A stretch of 49,371 bases of DNA, taken from the NCBI GenBank assembly GCA_003160115.1, contig PLQL01000033.1:53699-103069 (forward strand), in the 5' to 3' direction. The notes beneath the pieces are model-generated. The model was not told the origin of the DNA. It did not search any database and saw only the letters and a program-made list of their open reading frames with translations. This DNA is from Acidimicrobiaceae bacterium. GTDB lineage: Bacteria > Actinomycetota > Acidimicrobiia > Acidimicrobiales > RAAP-2. Shown one piece after another: positions 41,241 to 49,371 of this stretch; the first letter of the stretch is position 1; each line of letters begins with the position of its first letter. The translations under genes and the position numbers were made by a program.

Positions 41241-42641
41241 TCACCAACGACCCCCACTCGCCCCGAGAGCTACCGGGGTGGGTGCGGGATAGTTACCGGT
41301 GAGACACGCGTCGCAACACTCGCCGTCGAGCTGTATTGCACTTCTCAGGTTCGCCAGGGTTATGAACTCGAGCGTGTCAGAGCCTATGAACGCGTTCATC
41401 TCGGCAATCGAATTGTTGGCGGCCAGCAAATCGTCACGCGTGGGCGTGTCGATGCCGAAGTAGCAGGGCCACATGAACGGCGGCGAGGAGATCCGCAGGT
41501 GCACTTCCTTGGCCCCGGCGTCACGCAACATCTTGACGAGCGCCTGGGTCGTCGTGCCGCGAACGATGGAGTCATCGACGACGATGAGACGCTGACCCTC
41601 GATGTTCTCGCGCAGGGGATTGAGCTTGCGCCGTACGCTGGCCGCTCGCTTGTTCTGGTCCGGGGCGATAAAGGTTCGTCCGATGTAGCGGTTCTTCACG
41701 AGTCCGTAGCCAAAGGGTATGCCAGACGCCTTCGCGTAGCCCTCGGCCGCGGGCACGCCCGAGTCCGGGACGCCCATGACGATGTCCGCTTCCACGCGGG
41801 ACTGGCCGGCGAGCAGCTCGCCCATACGTCGTCTGGTGGTGTGTACCTGGTGACCCATGAGATAGGTGTCGGGCCGCGCGAAGTAGACGAACTCGAAGAT
41901 GCACAGTTTCTGCTTCTCGCCGGCTGGTTCGAGGAGTTGGGTCGACGTGACGCCGGCGCTGGTGATGGTGAGCATCTCACCTGGTTGGATCTCACGGACG
42001 AAGGAGGCGCCGATCACGTCAAGCGCGGGCGACTCAGAAGCGACGACCCAGCCTTCCGCCGCGCCATCGCCCGCCAAGTGACCGAGGCACAGCGGCCGAA
42101 AACCGTAGGGATCGCGCACGGCGTGCACGGCATCCGCTTCGAGCACCACCATCGAGAAGGCACCTTCGGCAATCGAGAGTACGCCCGACAGCGCCTCGGC
42201 GAGCGTGTGGCCATTTTCCACTTCGCGAGCGAGTAGCTCGGCGACCAGGTCCGAGTCCGAGAGCATTGACGTCACCTGGATGCCCGCCTTGTCGGCCAGT
42301 TCGGAGGTGTTGGTCAGATTGCCGTTGTGCGCGATCGCAAAACCCGACGAACCAGCGGAACGAAACACCGGTTGGGCCGCCGTCCAATTCGCCGAACCCG
42401 ACGTGGAATAGCGGGTGTGCCCAATGACCAGCGATCCGGCGAGTGCGCGCAAGGTCGTGTCGGCAAAGACGTGGCTGACGAGACCGTTGTCCTTCACGAC
42501 CGTGATCTGCTGGTTGTGAAAAGTGGCCATGCCGGCCGATTCCTGCCCACGGTGTTGCAGCGCGTAGAGCGAGTCGTAGCAGAGATGTGCCACGTCGCGC
42601 CCCGGTGCAACTATCGCGACGACGCCACAAGCTTCTTTCAT
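41241..42641 (-). CDS. purF: Amidophosphoribosyltransferase
   Basis: 466 residues from ATG 42641, with GGAGAAGG upstream; the track start lies beyond the divergent PHP gene start. The N-terminus is MKEAC, giving a 4-residue propeptide and nucleophile Cys5. Glutaminase motifs: LQHRGQESAGMA and GHTRYSTSG. PRPP loop: RLIVVDDSIVRGTTTQ. Cys in KLCIFEF, WPCYFGID and CCDACLTG match the ligands of the [4Fe-4S] cluster in the Bacillus-type enzyme. It is the committed step of purine synthesis. It is divergent from the PHP gene with 95 bases between. Confidence 0.96.
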   Translation of the reverse strand: MKEACGVVAIVAPGRDVAHLCYDSLYALQHRGQESAGMATFHNQQITVVKDNGLVSHVFADTTLRALAGSLVIGHTRYSTSGSANWTAAQPVFRSAGSSGFAIAHNGNLTNTSELADKAGIQVTSMLSDSDLVAELLAREVENGHTLAEALSGVLSIAEGAFSMVVLEADAVHAVRDPYGFRPLCLGHLAGDGAAEGWVVASESPALDVIGASFVREIQPGEMLTITSAGVTSTQLLEPAGEKQKLCIFEFVYFARPDTYLMGHQVHTTRRRMGELLAGQSRVEADIVMGVPDSGVPAAEGYAKASGIPFGYGLVKNRYIGRTFIAPDQNKRAASVRRKLNPLRENIEGQRLIVVDDSIVRGTTTQALVKMLRDAGAKEVHLRISSPPFMWPCYFGIDTPTRDDLLAANNSIAEMNAFIGSDTLEFITLANLRSAIQLDGECCDACLTGNYPAPTPVALGASGGRW

Positions 42642-42736
42642 GCCTTCTCCACTGTAGGGGTCAGAAGTCGAAGAGGCACTGGGACATTCTCGCACAGCCA
42701 CCCAACCCCTTGGCGCTTGGTCGATACGCTGGAGCC

Positions 42737-43660
42737 GTGATCGACCTGCACACGCACTCGAGCTTCTCGGATGGTTCGGACACGCCGACCGAGTTGGCAC
42801 AAAAGGCGTACGAGTTGGGTATTTCGGCAATTGCCCTGACCGACCACGACACGACCGCGAGCTATCCCCAGATGAGCGAAGCGTGCGAGAGGTTCGGCGT
42901 CGAGCTGGTCAGTGGCGTCGAGGTCTCCCTGCGGGACAATGAATTCCCCAAGAACCGTCCCGACGGAACCGTGGGCCCGCGCAACGTGCACGTGCTCGGC
43001 TACTTCGTGCCCCTGGACCCCGCTCACCCCCTCCAATTGAAGTTGGCCTCACTGCGCCAGGACCGCGACGTACGAAACGCGGCCCTCGTAAAGGTGCTCA
43101 ACGAGAAGGGTTTTGACAAACTGACGATCGACTACCTCGCTTTGCTCGCGGGCAACGTCCACTCGATCGGCCGACCCCACTTCGCGCGGGCCATGTTCGA
43201 ACTTCATCCCGAGATCGTGGGCGAGCGAACCGACGAGGGATGGAACGGCGTCTTCGTCGAGTGGCTGGGCTCCGAGGGTAAGGCCTACGTTCCAAAGACC
43301 AGTATGGCGATCGAGGAGTTCGTCGACGCCGCGAAGGGCTCGTCGACCGTGTTCTCCATTGCCCATCCGCTCGTGAACTACGTGGACTCCATGAACACGA
43401 CCGCGATCGTCGCCACGATGCCCAGGGTGATGGCGTCGCTGCGCGAACGCGGACTACGCGGCATCGAGGCCTACTACGGTGGCACCTCGAACGCCTTGCG
43501 TTCGTTGATGGTGAAACTCACTCGCGACGCGGGCATGATCCCCACGGGGGGTTCGGACTACCACGGCAGCTATAAGAGCGACGTCACCCTCGGCTTTGGC
43601 AAGTCGGGTGACCTTCGAGTCCCCAACGAGGTCCTCGACGAGTTGAAGGCACTTAACTAA
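42737..43660 (+). CDS. PHP-domain phosphoesterase / RNase AM-like
   Basis: 307 residues from GTG 42737; the track start at 42587 is inside purF. The PHP metal ligands are in order: DLHTHSSFSDG, ALTDHDTTASYP, SGVEVS, NVHVLGYF, GRPHFARAM, SIAHPLVNY and GGSDYHGSYK. It resembles YciV/RNase AM, which removes 5' nucleotides or acts on 3',5'-bisphosphates. It lies on the opposite strand inside the purine cluster, and its stop overlaps the purL stop by 4 bases, splitting the cluster in two. Confidence 0.88.
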   Translation: MIDLHTHSSFSDGSDTPTELAQKAYELGISAIALTDHDTTASYPQMSEACERFGVELVSGVEVSLRDNEFPKNRPDGTVGPRNVHVLGYFVPLDPAHPLQLKLASLRQDRDVRNAALVKVLNEKGFDKLTIDYLALLAGNVHSIGRPHFARAMFELHPEIVGERTDEGWNGVFVEWLGSEGKAYVPKTSMAIEEFVDAAKGSSTVFSIAHPLVNYVDSMNTTAIVATMPRVMASLRERGLRGIEAYYGGTSNALRSLMVKLTRDAGMIPTGGSDYHGSYKSDVTLGFGKSGDLRVPNEVLDELKALN

Positions 43661-45933
43661 CCCGCGGCCTCGAGCGCTTCTTCGAGTGCTCCCCGGCGTT
43701 GACGGGCGATTTCTTGCACCTCGAGGTCAATGGCCTGGCCGATGTGCAATTTCGTGCCGCCGACGCGGCCGATCTCCTCGACGGCCACGCCCGCGCGCAC
43801 GGCACGCGCGATGAAGCGCTCCAGATTGTTCGTCGTCATGACGAAGCGACCTGGGAACTCGGCGAAGAGTTCCTGGTGACCCTCGAGTTCGAAGATATTG
43901 GCACCTAGACCAGTGACGCTCGCCATCTCCGCGAGCGCCGTGGCGAGGCCGCCAGCACCCACGTCGTGCACCGACGTCACGTCACTCGACGCGCCCGCAC
44001 AGATCTCGGCGACCTCACCGGTGACGAAGTCGAAGGTGTTCTTAAGTCCAGCACCATCGAAAGCAGCGACGTTGCCGCCTCGGCGTCCACGCCTAGTCGC
44101 CCATCGGGTACCGGCGAGCGGGAAGGGCACGGTGCCCGGGGCACGGCGCGCGCCCACGAGCACGACGGCGTCACCCTCGCGCCAGTTCCAGCCCGGCGGC
44201 GGCGCGACGAGCTTCTCGAGCACGCCGAGCAGCCCCACCACGGGCGTCGGATCGATATCGCTGCCGCCGCTCTCGTTGTAGAGCGACACGTTGCCACCAA
44301 CGACGGGAATCGCCAGGGCCACACACGCCTCGGCCATGCCGTCGATCGATTCGGAGAGTTGCCACATGACCTCGGGGTGTTCGGGGTTTCCAAAGTTCAG
44401 ACAGTTCACGAGCGCCTTGGCGCTCGCACCAACGCAAGCCAGGTTCGCCACGCTCTCGGCGACGGTCAGGGCGGTACCCAAGCGCGGATCGAGCGCGCAC
44501 CATCGGGGGTTCGAGTCAGTCGAGAGCGCGATGCCGCGCTCGGAGGCGGGCAGACCGGGCCCCGCCAGGCGCAGGAGCGACGCGTCGCGTCCCGGTCCCA
44601 CCACCGTGTTGAGAAAGAGCTGCGAGTCATATTGCCGGTAGACCCACGCCGGATCCACCAACAAAGCCAGTAGGTCATCGTTGGGCGAACCCACTGGTTC
44701 ATCAAAGGTCGGGTCGTCTTCGTGCACGGCGTCGAGCGAGGACGGCCGCTCACGCGCTCGATCGTAGAGCGGCGCTTCGTCGGCCAACGACTGGGCGGGG
44801 ACCTCCCCGAGGACTTCGCCATCGAAGCCTCGCCTGATGCGAAGCATTCCCCGCGGGTTCCCGTTCGCGTCGAGGCTCGGCTCGACGACGCGTCCCACCA
44901 CACTCGCTCGCACCTCCCACTTGGCACAAAGGCTCGCGATTTCCTCCCAATTCTCGGGCGTGATGATCGCGAGCATGCGTTCTTGGCTCTCCGAGGTCAT
45001 GATCTCGAAGGGCTGCATACCTTCTTCTCGAAGTGGCACCGCCGTGATGTCCACGTCCATCCCCACGCCGCCACGCGCGGCGGTCTCACTCGTGGCGCAC
45101 ACGAGTCCCGCGCCGCCGAGGTCCTGGATCCCGACCACCAGTCCTCGGTCGAGCAATTCGAGGCACGCCTCGATGAGGCGCTTCTCCTCGTAGGGGTCGC
45201 CCACTTGCACACTCGGGCGCTTGGCGTCATCCAGTGAAGCCGCGCCGTCATCGCCGACGAATCCGGCCGAAGCGAGCACCGAGACGCCGCCGATCCCGTC
45301 ACGACCAGTGGACGAGCCCAGCAGGACCGCGAGGTTGCCGACGCCCGAGGCGACGCCGAGTACGAGTCGGTTCGTGGGCAGGGCGCCACAGCACAGCACG
45401 TTCACGAGCGGATTCGACGAATAGCACTCGTCGAAGGTCAGTTCGCCGCCGACCGTCGGCACACCCACGGAGTTGCCGTAGCCCGAGATCCCTGAGACGA
45501 CCCCTTCGACGAGCCAGCGCTGACGAGCGTCGTCCAGATTGCCGAAGAACAACGGATCCATGACCGCGAGCGGACGCGCGCCCATGGTAAAGACGTCGCG
45601 CAGGATTCCCCCCACCCCGGTGGCGGCCCCCTGGTACGGTTCGATCGCCGAAGGGTGGTTGTGGCTCTCGATGCGGATGGCGACCGCGATGCCGTCACCG
45701 GCGTCGATCACGCCCGCGTTCTCGCCGGGGCCCACCAGCACGTGCGCGCCCTCGCTCGGGAGTCGACGCAGGTGGATTCTCGAGGACTTGTAAGAACAGT
45801 GCTCACTCCACATCACGCCGTAGAGGGCTAATTCCAAGGGATTCGGGTCTCGCCCGAGGACTACCTGGATCTGGGCCAACTCCGAATCGGTAAGGCCCAA
45901 GGCACGGTGCAGGGGCTCGGGGGCGCTACTCAC
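43657..45933 (-). CDS. purL: FGAM synthase subunit PurL
   Basis: 758 residues, GTG 45933: the small PurL form that needs PurS and PurQ. Landmarks: MWSEHCSYKSSRIHL, HNHPSAIEPYQGAATGVGG, VVSGISGYGNSVGVPTVGG, DLGGAGLVCATSETAARG, and in the second half CLNFGNPEHPEVMWQLSES and VVGGNVSLYNESGG. It uses ATP and ammonia from PurQ to make FGAM. It starts 9 bases after a small membrane-protein gene. Confidence 0.96.
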   Translation of the reverse strand: MSSAPEPLHRALGLTDSELAQIQVVLGRDPNPLELALYGVMWSEHCSYKSSRIHLRRLPSEGAHVLVGPGENAGVIDAGDGIAVAIRIESHNHPSAIEPYQGAATGVGGILRDVFTMGARPLAVMDPLFFGNLDDARQRWLVEGVVSGISGYGNSVGVPTVGGELTFDECYSSNPLVNVLCCGALPTNRLVLGVASGVGNLAVLLGSSTGRDGIGGVSVLASAGFVGDDGAASLDDAKRPSVQVGDPYEEKRLIEACLELLDRGLVVGIQDLGGAGLVCATSETAARGGVGMDVDITAVPLREEGMQPFEIMTSESQERMLAIITPENWEEIASLCAKWEVRASVVGRVVEPSLDANGNPRGMLRIRRGFDGEVLGEVPAQSLADEAPLYDRARERPSSLDAVHEDDPTFDEPVGSPNDDLLALLVDPAWVYRQYDSQLFLNTVVGPGRDASLLRLAGPGLPASERGIALSTDSNPRWCALDPRLGTALTVAESVANLACVGASAKALVNCLNFGNPEHPEVMWQLSESIDGMAEACVALAIPVVGGNVSLYNESGGSDIDPTPVVGLLGVLEKLVAPPPGWNWREGDAVVLVGARRAPGTVPFPLAGTRWATRRGRRGGNVAAFDGAGLKNTFDFVTGEVAEICAGASSDVTSVHDVGAGGLATALAEMASVTGLGANIFELEGHQELFAEFPGRFVMTTNNLERFIARAVRAGVAVEEIGRVGGTKLHIGQAIDLEVQEIARQRRGALEEALEAAG

Positions 45934-45942
45934 ACTTACAAA

Positions 45943-46383
45943 CTACCCGGCGGCGTCAGAACGTTCGCCCCTCGGATCGAGTTCGCGTCGATGCGACCAC
46001 GTCCATCTCGAAAGAACGCTCGCCGCGAGCAGCGTGAGCACGTTGATGCACAACTCAACGACACCGTTGGCGCCCTTGCCCCAGATACCGTGCTCGAGGT
46101 CAAAGAGCACGTCCATGGCGCAAAGATAGAACCCCGCGCCCGTGCCGACGAGCAAGAACAACAACGCGGTCGGTGCGCGACGCTGAAGCGATATCGCGGC
46201 GAGCACCAAGCAAGCGACGATGAAACCATCGGCGAGCGGAAAGGCTTGTTCGAAGTTCACGTAGAGCTTCGAGTTCTCTGACGCCACGAGCGAACGGTGG
46301 CTGTACCAGAGCACCCAATAGAGCACGATGATGATCGCCAGCACGTAACACGTTCGTGCGACACGACGAAAAGGATCAGACAC
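45943..46383 (-). CDS. Four-TM protein between purQ and purL
   Basis: 146 residues, GTG 46383. Four hydrophobic segments (CYVLAIIIVLYWVLWY, PLADGFIVACLVLAAISL, TALLFLLVGTGAGFYLCAMDVLF, GVVELCINVLTLLAASVL) with an Asn/Glu-containing loop ENSKLYVNFEQAF. I do not recognise the family. Gaps of 14 and 9 bases to purQ and purL place it firmly in the operon, but nothing shows a role in purine synthesis. Confidence 0.75.
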   Translation of the reverse strand: MSDPFRRVARTCYVLAIIIVLYWVLWYSHRSLVASENSKLYVNFEQAFPLADGFIVACLVLAAISLQRRAPTALLFLLVGTGAGFYLCAMDVLFDLEHGIWGKGANGVVELCINVLTLLAASVLSRWTWSHRRELDPRGERSDAAG

Positions 46384-46397
46384 GTCGTGCCGTCGTG

Positions 46398-47069
46398 CTA
46401 GCGCGCACCCACCGGCGCGCCCACGAAGCTTTCGAGGAGCACGCGTCCGTCGGCGCTGCCGAGCAACGTGGACATGGCCCTCTCGGGATGGGGCATCAAG
46501 CCGACGACGTTACCCTCGACGTTCGACACGCCCGCAATGTCATCACGTGAGCCGTTGGGGTTCTCCTTGTAGCGAAGCACGATCTGATCATGGGCGACGA
46601 GCGACGCCCACGTCTCGTCGTCACACGTGTAGGAGCCCGAAAAGTGGTTTATGGGAATGACCAACTCCTGGCCCCGAAAGGCGTCTCTGGTGAGTACCGA
46701 CGCGGTGGATTCGACGGTCAGCGTCGTTGGTTGACACAGGAAGGTGAGCCCGCGATTCTTCTGCAGAGCCCCGGGCAGAAGTCCCGCCTCGGTCAGGACC
46801 TGGAAACCATTGCATATACCGAGCACCGCGCCGCCCGCGCGGGCGAATTCGGCGACCGCCTCCATGACCGGCGAAAAGCGGGCGAGCGCCCCCGGGCGCA
46901 GATAGTCGCCGTGGGCGAAACCTCCGGGGAGGATCACGCCGTCAAAACCGTCCAGGTGGGTCGCCGAGTGCCAGACGAACTCGGCCTCGGCGCCCAGGGC
47001 ACTCACCGCACCAAGGGCGTCGTACTCGCAGTTCGAACCCGGGAACACCACCACGCCAATTCGGGTCAC
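46398..47069 (-). CDS. purQ: FGAM synthase glutaminase subunit PurQ
   Basis: 223 residues, GTG 47069. Class I glutamine amidotransferase: VVVFPGSNCEYDAL, VILPGGFAHGDYLRPGALA, nucleophile Cys in VLGICNGFQVLTEAGLLPG, and catalytic His-x-Glu in GLMPHPERAMS. It supplies ammonia to PurL. It begins 3 bases after purS. Confidence 0.96.
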   Translation of the reverse strand: MTRIGVVVFPGSNCEYDALGAVSALGAEAEFVWHSATHLDGFDGVILPGGFAHGDYLRPGALARFSPVMEAVAEFARAGGAVLGICNGFQVLTEAGLLPGALQKNRGLTFLCQPTTLTVESTASVLTRDAFRGQELVIPINHFSGSYTCDDETWASLVAHDQIVLRYKENPNGSRDDIAGVSNVEGNVVGLMPHPERAMSTLLGSADGRVLLESFVGAPVGAR

Positions 47070-47072
47070 CGG

Positions 47073-47327
47073 CTAACCCTTCGCGGCGCTTCGCGCCGTC
47101 GCGTTCTCAATCACCGGATTCGACAGGAGTCGCTGCGCGAGAGCCGCGGCGATGGCGAGCGCCGACGACTCATCCTCGGCGTCGATGTTCATGCGAAACG
47201 ACTTGCCGGCTCGCACGTGAGAGATCCCGTTGAAGCCGAGTGCGGGCAACGCTCGTTCGATGGTCGCGCCTTCTGGATCAGCAATGCCTTCGCGTAAAGT
47301 GACGTCAACGATGATTGGATAGTTCAC
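47073..47327 (-). CDS. purS: FGAM synthase subunit PurS
   Basis: 84 residues, GTG 47327, 2 bases after the purC stop. It has the expected VDVTLREGIADPEGATIERALPALGF and VRAGKSFRMNIDA. PurS dimers bridge PurL and PurQ for ammonia channelling. The full set purS-purQ-purL is present. Confidence 0.94.
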   Translation of the reverse strand: MNYPIIVDVTLREGIADPEGATIERALPALGFNGISHVRAGKSFRMNIDAEDESSALAIAAALAQRLLSNPVIENATARSAAKG

Positions 47328-47329
47328 TT

Positions 47330-48229
47330 CTATTCACCGTACCATTGGCGAAGCGAATGTCCGGTCACTCGTTCGTAGCACGCAACGTAACGCTCCGACG
47401 TTACCTTCACGATGTCGTCGGGCACCGCCGGCGGTGGCGGCGTACGATCCCACGCTTGTGCCGTGAGCCAGTCACGAAAGGGCTGCTTGTCGAACGACGG
47501 GGGTGTCTCGCCCGATCGAACGTGATCGGCGGACCAGAAGCGCGACGAATCGGGCGTAAGCACCTCGTCGCACACGACCAATTCGCCTTCGACGTAGCCG
47601 AGTTCGAACTTGGTGTCGGCCAGGACGATCCCAACTTTCGCGAGCGACGCGACCGCGCGCGAGAACAGATCCAAACAGAGTGTCATGGCCCGGTCCAGGG
47701 CGTCCTCGCCCACGAGACTGGCGGCGGTGGTCAGGTCGATGTTGATATCGTGACCCGAGTCGGCCTTGGTCGAGGGCGTGAACAACGGCGTCTCGAAGGG
47801 ATCGGTGAGCTTCATCCCTGATGGGAGGTCCATTCCAGGGACCGTTCCCTGGGCGGCGTATTCGGCGTAAAACGAACCGGCGAGCCGCCCGCGCACGATG
47901 CACTCAAGCGGCAACATCTGAGCGCGGCGTACCAGCATCGTTCGACCGTGCCACGCCTTTTCCTCGAGGAATCCGGGTACGAACGGCTCGATCTCCCGCG
48001 GGTCGCACGACACCAACGACGCCGGCACCTGCCCGGCGAATTCGCGGGTCCAGTAGTTCGTCAGTCCCGTGAGCACGCGTCCCTTCTCGGGAATCGGCTC
48101 GTTCATCACGACGTCAAAGGCACTCAACCGGTCAGACGCCACCATGAGTAGGTGCTCGTCGTCGACCTCGTACAGATCGCGAACCTTACCGGAGTAGACA
48201 TGGTGCAGGTCGAGACTCACGGAGCCCAC
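47330..48229 (-). CDS. purC: SAICAR synthetase
   Basis: 299 residues from GTG 48229; GTG 48220 (MSLDLHHVYSGKVRD) is equally plausible and would overlap the purB stop as GTGA, the coupling used elsewhere here. Landmarks: VYSGKVRDLYEVDDEHLLMVASDRLSAFDVV, LECIVRGRLAGSFY, DTKFELGYVEGELVVCDEV and SFDKQPFRDWL. It is the longer PurC type (about 300 against 240). It joins CAIR and aspartate. Confidence 0.95.
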   Translation of the reverse strand: MGSVSLDLHHVYSGKVRDLYEVDDEHLLMVASDRLSAFDVVMNEPIPEKGRVLTGLTNYWTREFAGQVPASLVSCDPREIEPFVPGFLEEKAWHGRTMLVRRAQMLPLECIVRGRLAGSFYAEYAAQGTVPGMDLPSGMKLTDPFETPLFTPSTKADSGHDINIDLTTAASLVGEDALDRAMTLCLDLFSRAVASLAKVGIVLADTKFELGYVEGELVVCDEVLTPDSSRFWSADHVRSGETPPSFDKQPFRDWLTAQAWDRTPPPPAVPDDIVKVTSERYVACYERVTGHSLRQWYGE

Positions 48230-49371
48230 GTCAATGCGTCGAGGAAACGCCGTCGATGAAGCAGCAGGCGTTGTGCGTCGAAGGCTTTGTCGAGCGCGTC
48301 ATTGCTCAACGTGACGGCGTCGTCTCCAGCGACGACCTCACGAAAGTTACGCCGCTCCTCGATCGCCTCGCGTGCGCAACGTTGTACGATTCGGTACGCG
48401 TCGTCGCGTGACATACCCGACTCGACCAGAGCCAGTAGCACGGACTGTGAGAAGACCAGTCCCAAGGAAGTCACCGTCAGGTTCTCCAACGCGCGCTCGG
48501 GGTGCAGCACCAGACCGTTCGCGAGACCGGTCGCCTTTCGAAGCATGTAGACCGTCAGCTGAAGCGCGTCGGGCAGGACCACCCGCTCGACGCTCGAGTG
48601 CGAGATGTCGCGCTCGTGCCAGAGGGCGACGTCCTCGAGGCCCGCTTGCAGGTAACCACGAAGGACGCGACTAAGCCCGCAGAGTCGCTCAGACAGCACG
48701 GGATTACGCTTGTGGGGCATCGCAGAAGAACCCTTCTGACCAGGTGAGAACGGTTCTTCCGCCTCGCCGACCTCACTGCGCGCCAAGAGCCGCACCTCAA
48801 GAGCGAACTGCTCGATCGACGTGCCCAACGACGCGCAGGCGTAGAGCACCTCGGCGTGTCGATCCCGGGCGATCACCTGCGTGGCGGGCACGGGCACGAG
48901 CCCGAGCGCGGCGCAGACGTACTCTTCTACGGCGGGATCGATGTTCGAGTAAGTTCCGACGGCTCCCGAGAGCTTGCCCACCGCGATCGCCTTGCGCGCT
49001 CGCTGCGCACGCTCCACGTCGCGCTGGACTTGGAGAGCGAACAACGAGAACTTTGCGCCGAAGGTGGTCGGTTCGGCGTGCATACCGTGGGTGCGCCCAG
49101 TGATCGGCCAATCGATGGTCTCGATGGCTCGTTTGGTGAGCGCGTCACGAAGTGCCACCGCTTCGTCGACGACGATGTCCATCGCGCGCGTCAAGGTGTG
49201 ACAAAGTGCGGTGTCGACCACGTCCGAAGACGTCAGACCGTAGTGGATCCAGGCGCCCTCGGGCATTCCGATCTTGGACTGGACGACGTCGACGAACGCC
49301 GCGGTGTCGTGATTGGTGACCAGCTCACGTTCGTCCACTTCGGCGACGAACGCCTCATCGATGACGGGGCG
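48217..49371 (-). CDS. purB: Adenylosuccinate lyase, N-terminus outside window
   Basis: 384 codons plus stop are visible. The frame is open to the window edge (reading RPVIDEAFVAEVDERELVTNHD), so the track start at 49338 is internal and roughly 50 N-terminal residues are missing. Landmarks: WIHYGLTSSDVVDTALCHTL, GRTHGMHAEPTTFG and the superfamily signature GSSAMPHKRNPVLSERLCG. It acts twice, in IMP and in AMP synthesis. It is the upstream member of the visible purB-purC-purS-purQ-X-purL run. Confidence 0.95.
   Translation of the reverse strand, partial: RPVIDEAFVAEVDERELVTNHDTAAFVDVVQSKIGMPEGAWIHYGLTSSDVVDTALCHTLTRAMDIVVDEAVALRDALTKRAIETIDWPITGRTHGMHAEPTTFGAKFSLFALQVQRDVERAQRARKAIAVGKLSGAVGTYSNIDPAVEEYVCAALGLVPVPATQVIARDRHAEVLYACASLGTSIEQFALEVRLLARSEVGEAEEPFSPGQKGSSAMPHKRNPVLSERLCGLSRVLRGYLQAGLEDVALWHERDISHSSVERVVLPDALQLTVYMLRKATGLANGLVLHPERALENLTVTSLGLVFSQSVLLALVESGMSRDDAYRIVQRCAREAIEERRNFREVVAGDDAVTLSNDALDKAFDAQRLLLHRRRFLDALTWAP

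Noticed and set aside
41184-42236. 350-aa plus-strand ORF opposite purF/purM
   Set aside because: Pure antisense shadow of well-supported purine genes, with no recognisable domain.
1-49371. CRISPR array, insertion sequence, prophage or integrase
   Set aside because: No regularly spaced identical repeats, transposase or recombinase motifs, or terminal inverted repeats were seen in any frame.

Overview
The window is high-GC bacterial chromosome. GTG and TTG starts are common, four-base start/stop overlaps are frequent, and the content is typical of Actinomycetota (PadR, DUF3052, PspC kinase, DinB, DipZ, TrhO, a PurSQL-type purine cluster). I infer an actinobacterium, possibly of class Acidimicrobiia. 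The class call is recognition from gene content, not a computed placement. I see no transposase, integrase, phage gene or CRISPR array, so this looks like native chromosome.

Layout. 1-999: C-terminal end of a secreted repeat protein, closed by a strong hairpin. 1.2-9.7 kb: small single genes, including a PadR regulator with a palindromic operator over its own promoter, a frameshifted GNAT gene, a monooxygenase-like ABM protein, a two-domain VOC protein, an SDR, two exported proteins, DUF3052, and a divergent TetR/DHA2-transporter pair. 9.9-12.6 kb: a two-gene operon for 1,3-diaminopropane (diaminobutyrate aminotransferase plus decarboxylase). 13-20.6 kb: a DUF1295 membrane enzyme, a glutaredoxin-thioredoxin reductase fusion, TrhO, DinB, an S51 peptidase, an ECF sigma/anti-sigma pair and a secreted beta-propeller. 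20.6-27 kb: an Asp/Glu racemase lacking one catalytic Cys, a PspC/LiaF-like protein divergent from a PspC histidine kinase and LuxR regulator (LiaFSR-like), and DipZ. 27.1-32 kb: a complete livGFHMK-type ABC operon, divergent from an unusual isocitrate/isopropylmalate-family dehydrogenase. 33.2-38 kb: a possible broken small gene, a PiT phosphate transporter with a coupled 81-residue membrane protein, a GH1 glycosidase, the stump of a sulfatase gene, a VOC protein and a DMT transporter. 38.0-38.2 kb: tRNA-Asp and tRNA-Phe. 38.6-49.4 kb: a serine hydrolase, then on the minus strand purB-purC-purS-purQ-(membrane protein)-purL and purF-purM-pyrE, with a plus-strand PHP gene between purL and purF.

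How the genes work together. The right end encodes most of de novo IMP synthesis (FGAM synthase as PurS+PurQ+PurL, PurF, PurM, PurC, PurB), with pyrE translationally coupled behind purM, so purine and pyrimidine synthesis share one transcript there. The liv operon, PiT pair, DMT and DHA2 genes are transport functions. PspC/kinase/regulator and ECF/anti-sigma are envelope-stress type controls. DipZ and the Grx-TrxR fusion serve thiol redox outside and inside the cell. The most unusual items are the decayed genes recognisable only as fragments (GNAT, sulfatase, an exported-protein stump), the exact 20-residue repeat at the left edge, the Cys-to-Ala racemase, the mosaic IDH-family enzyme and the PadR autoregulatory operator. 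I did not find a clear new multi-gene defence or mobile system.
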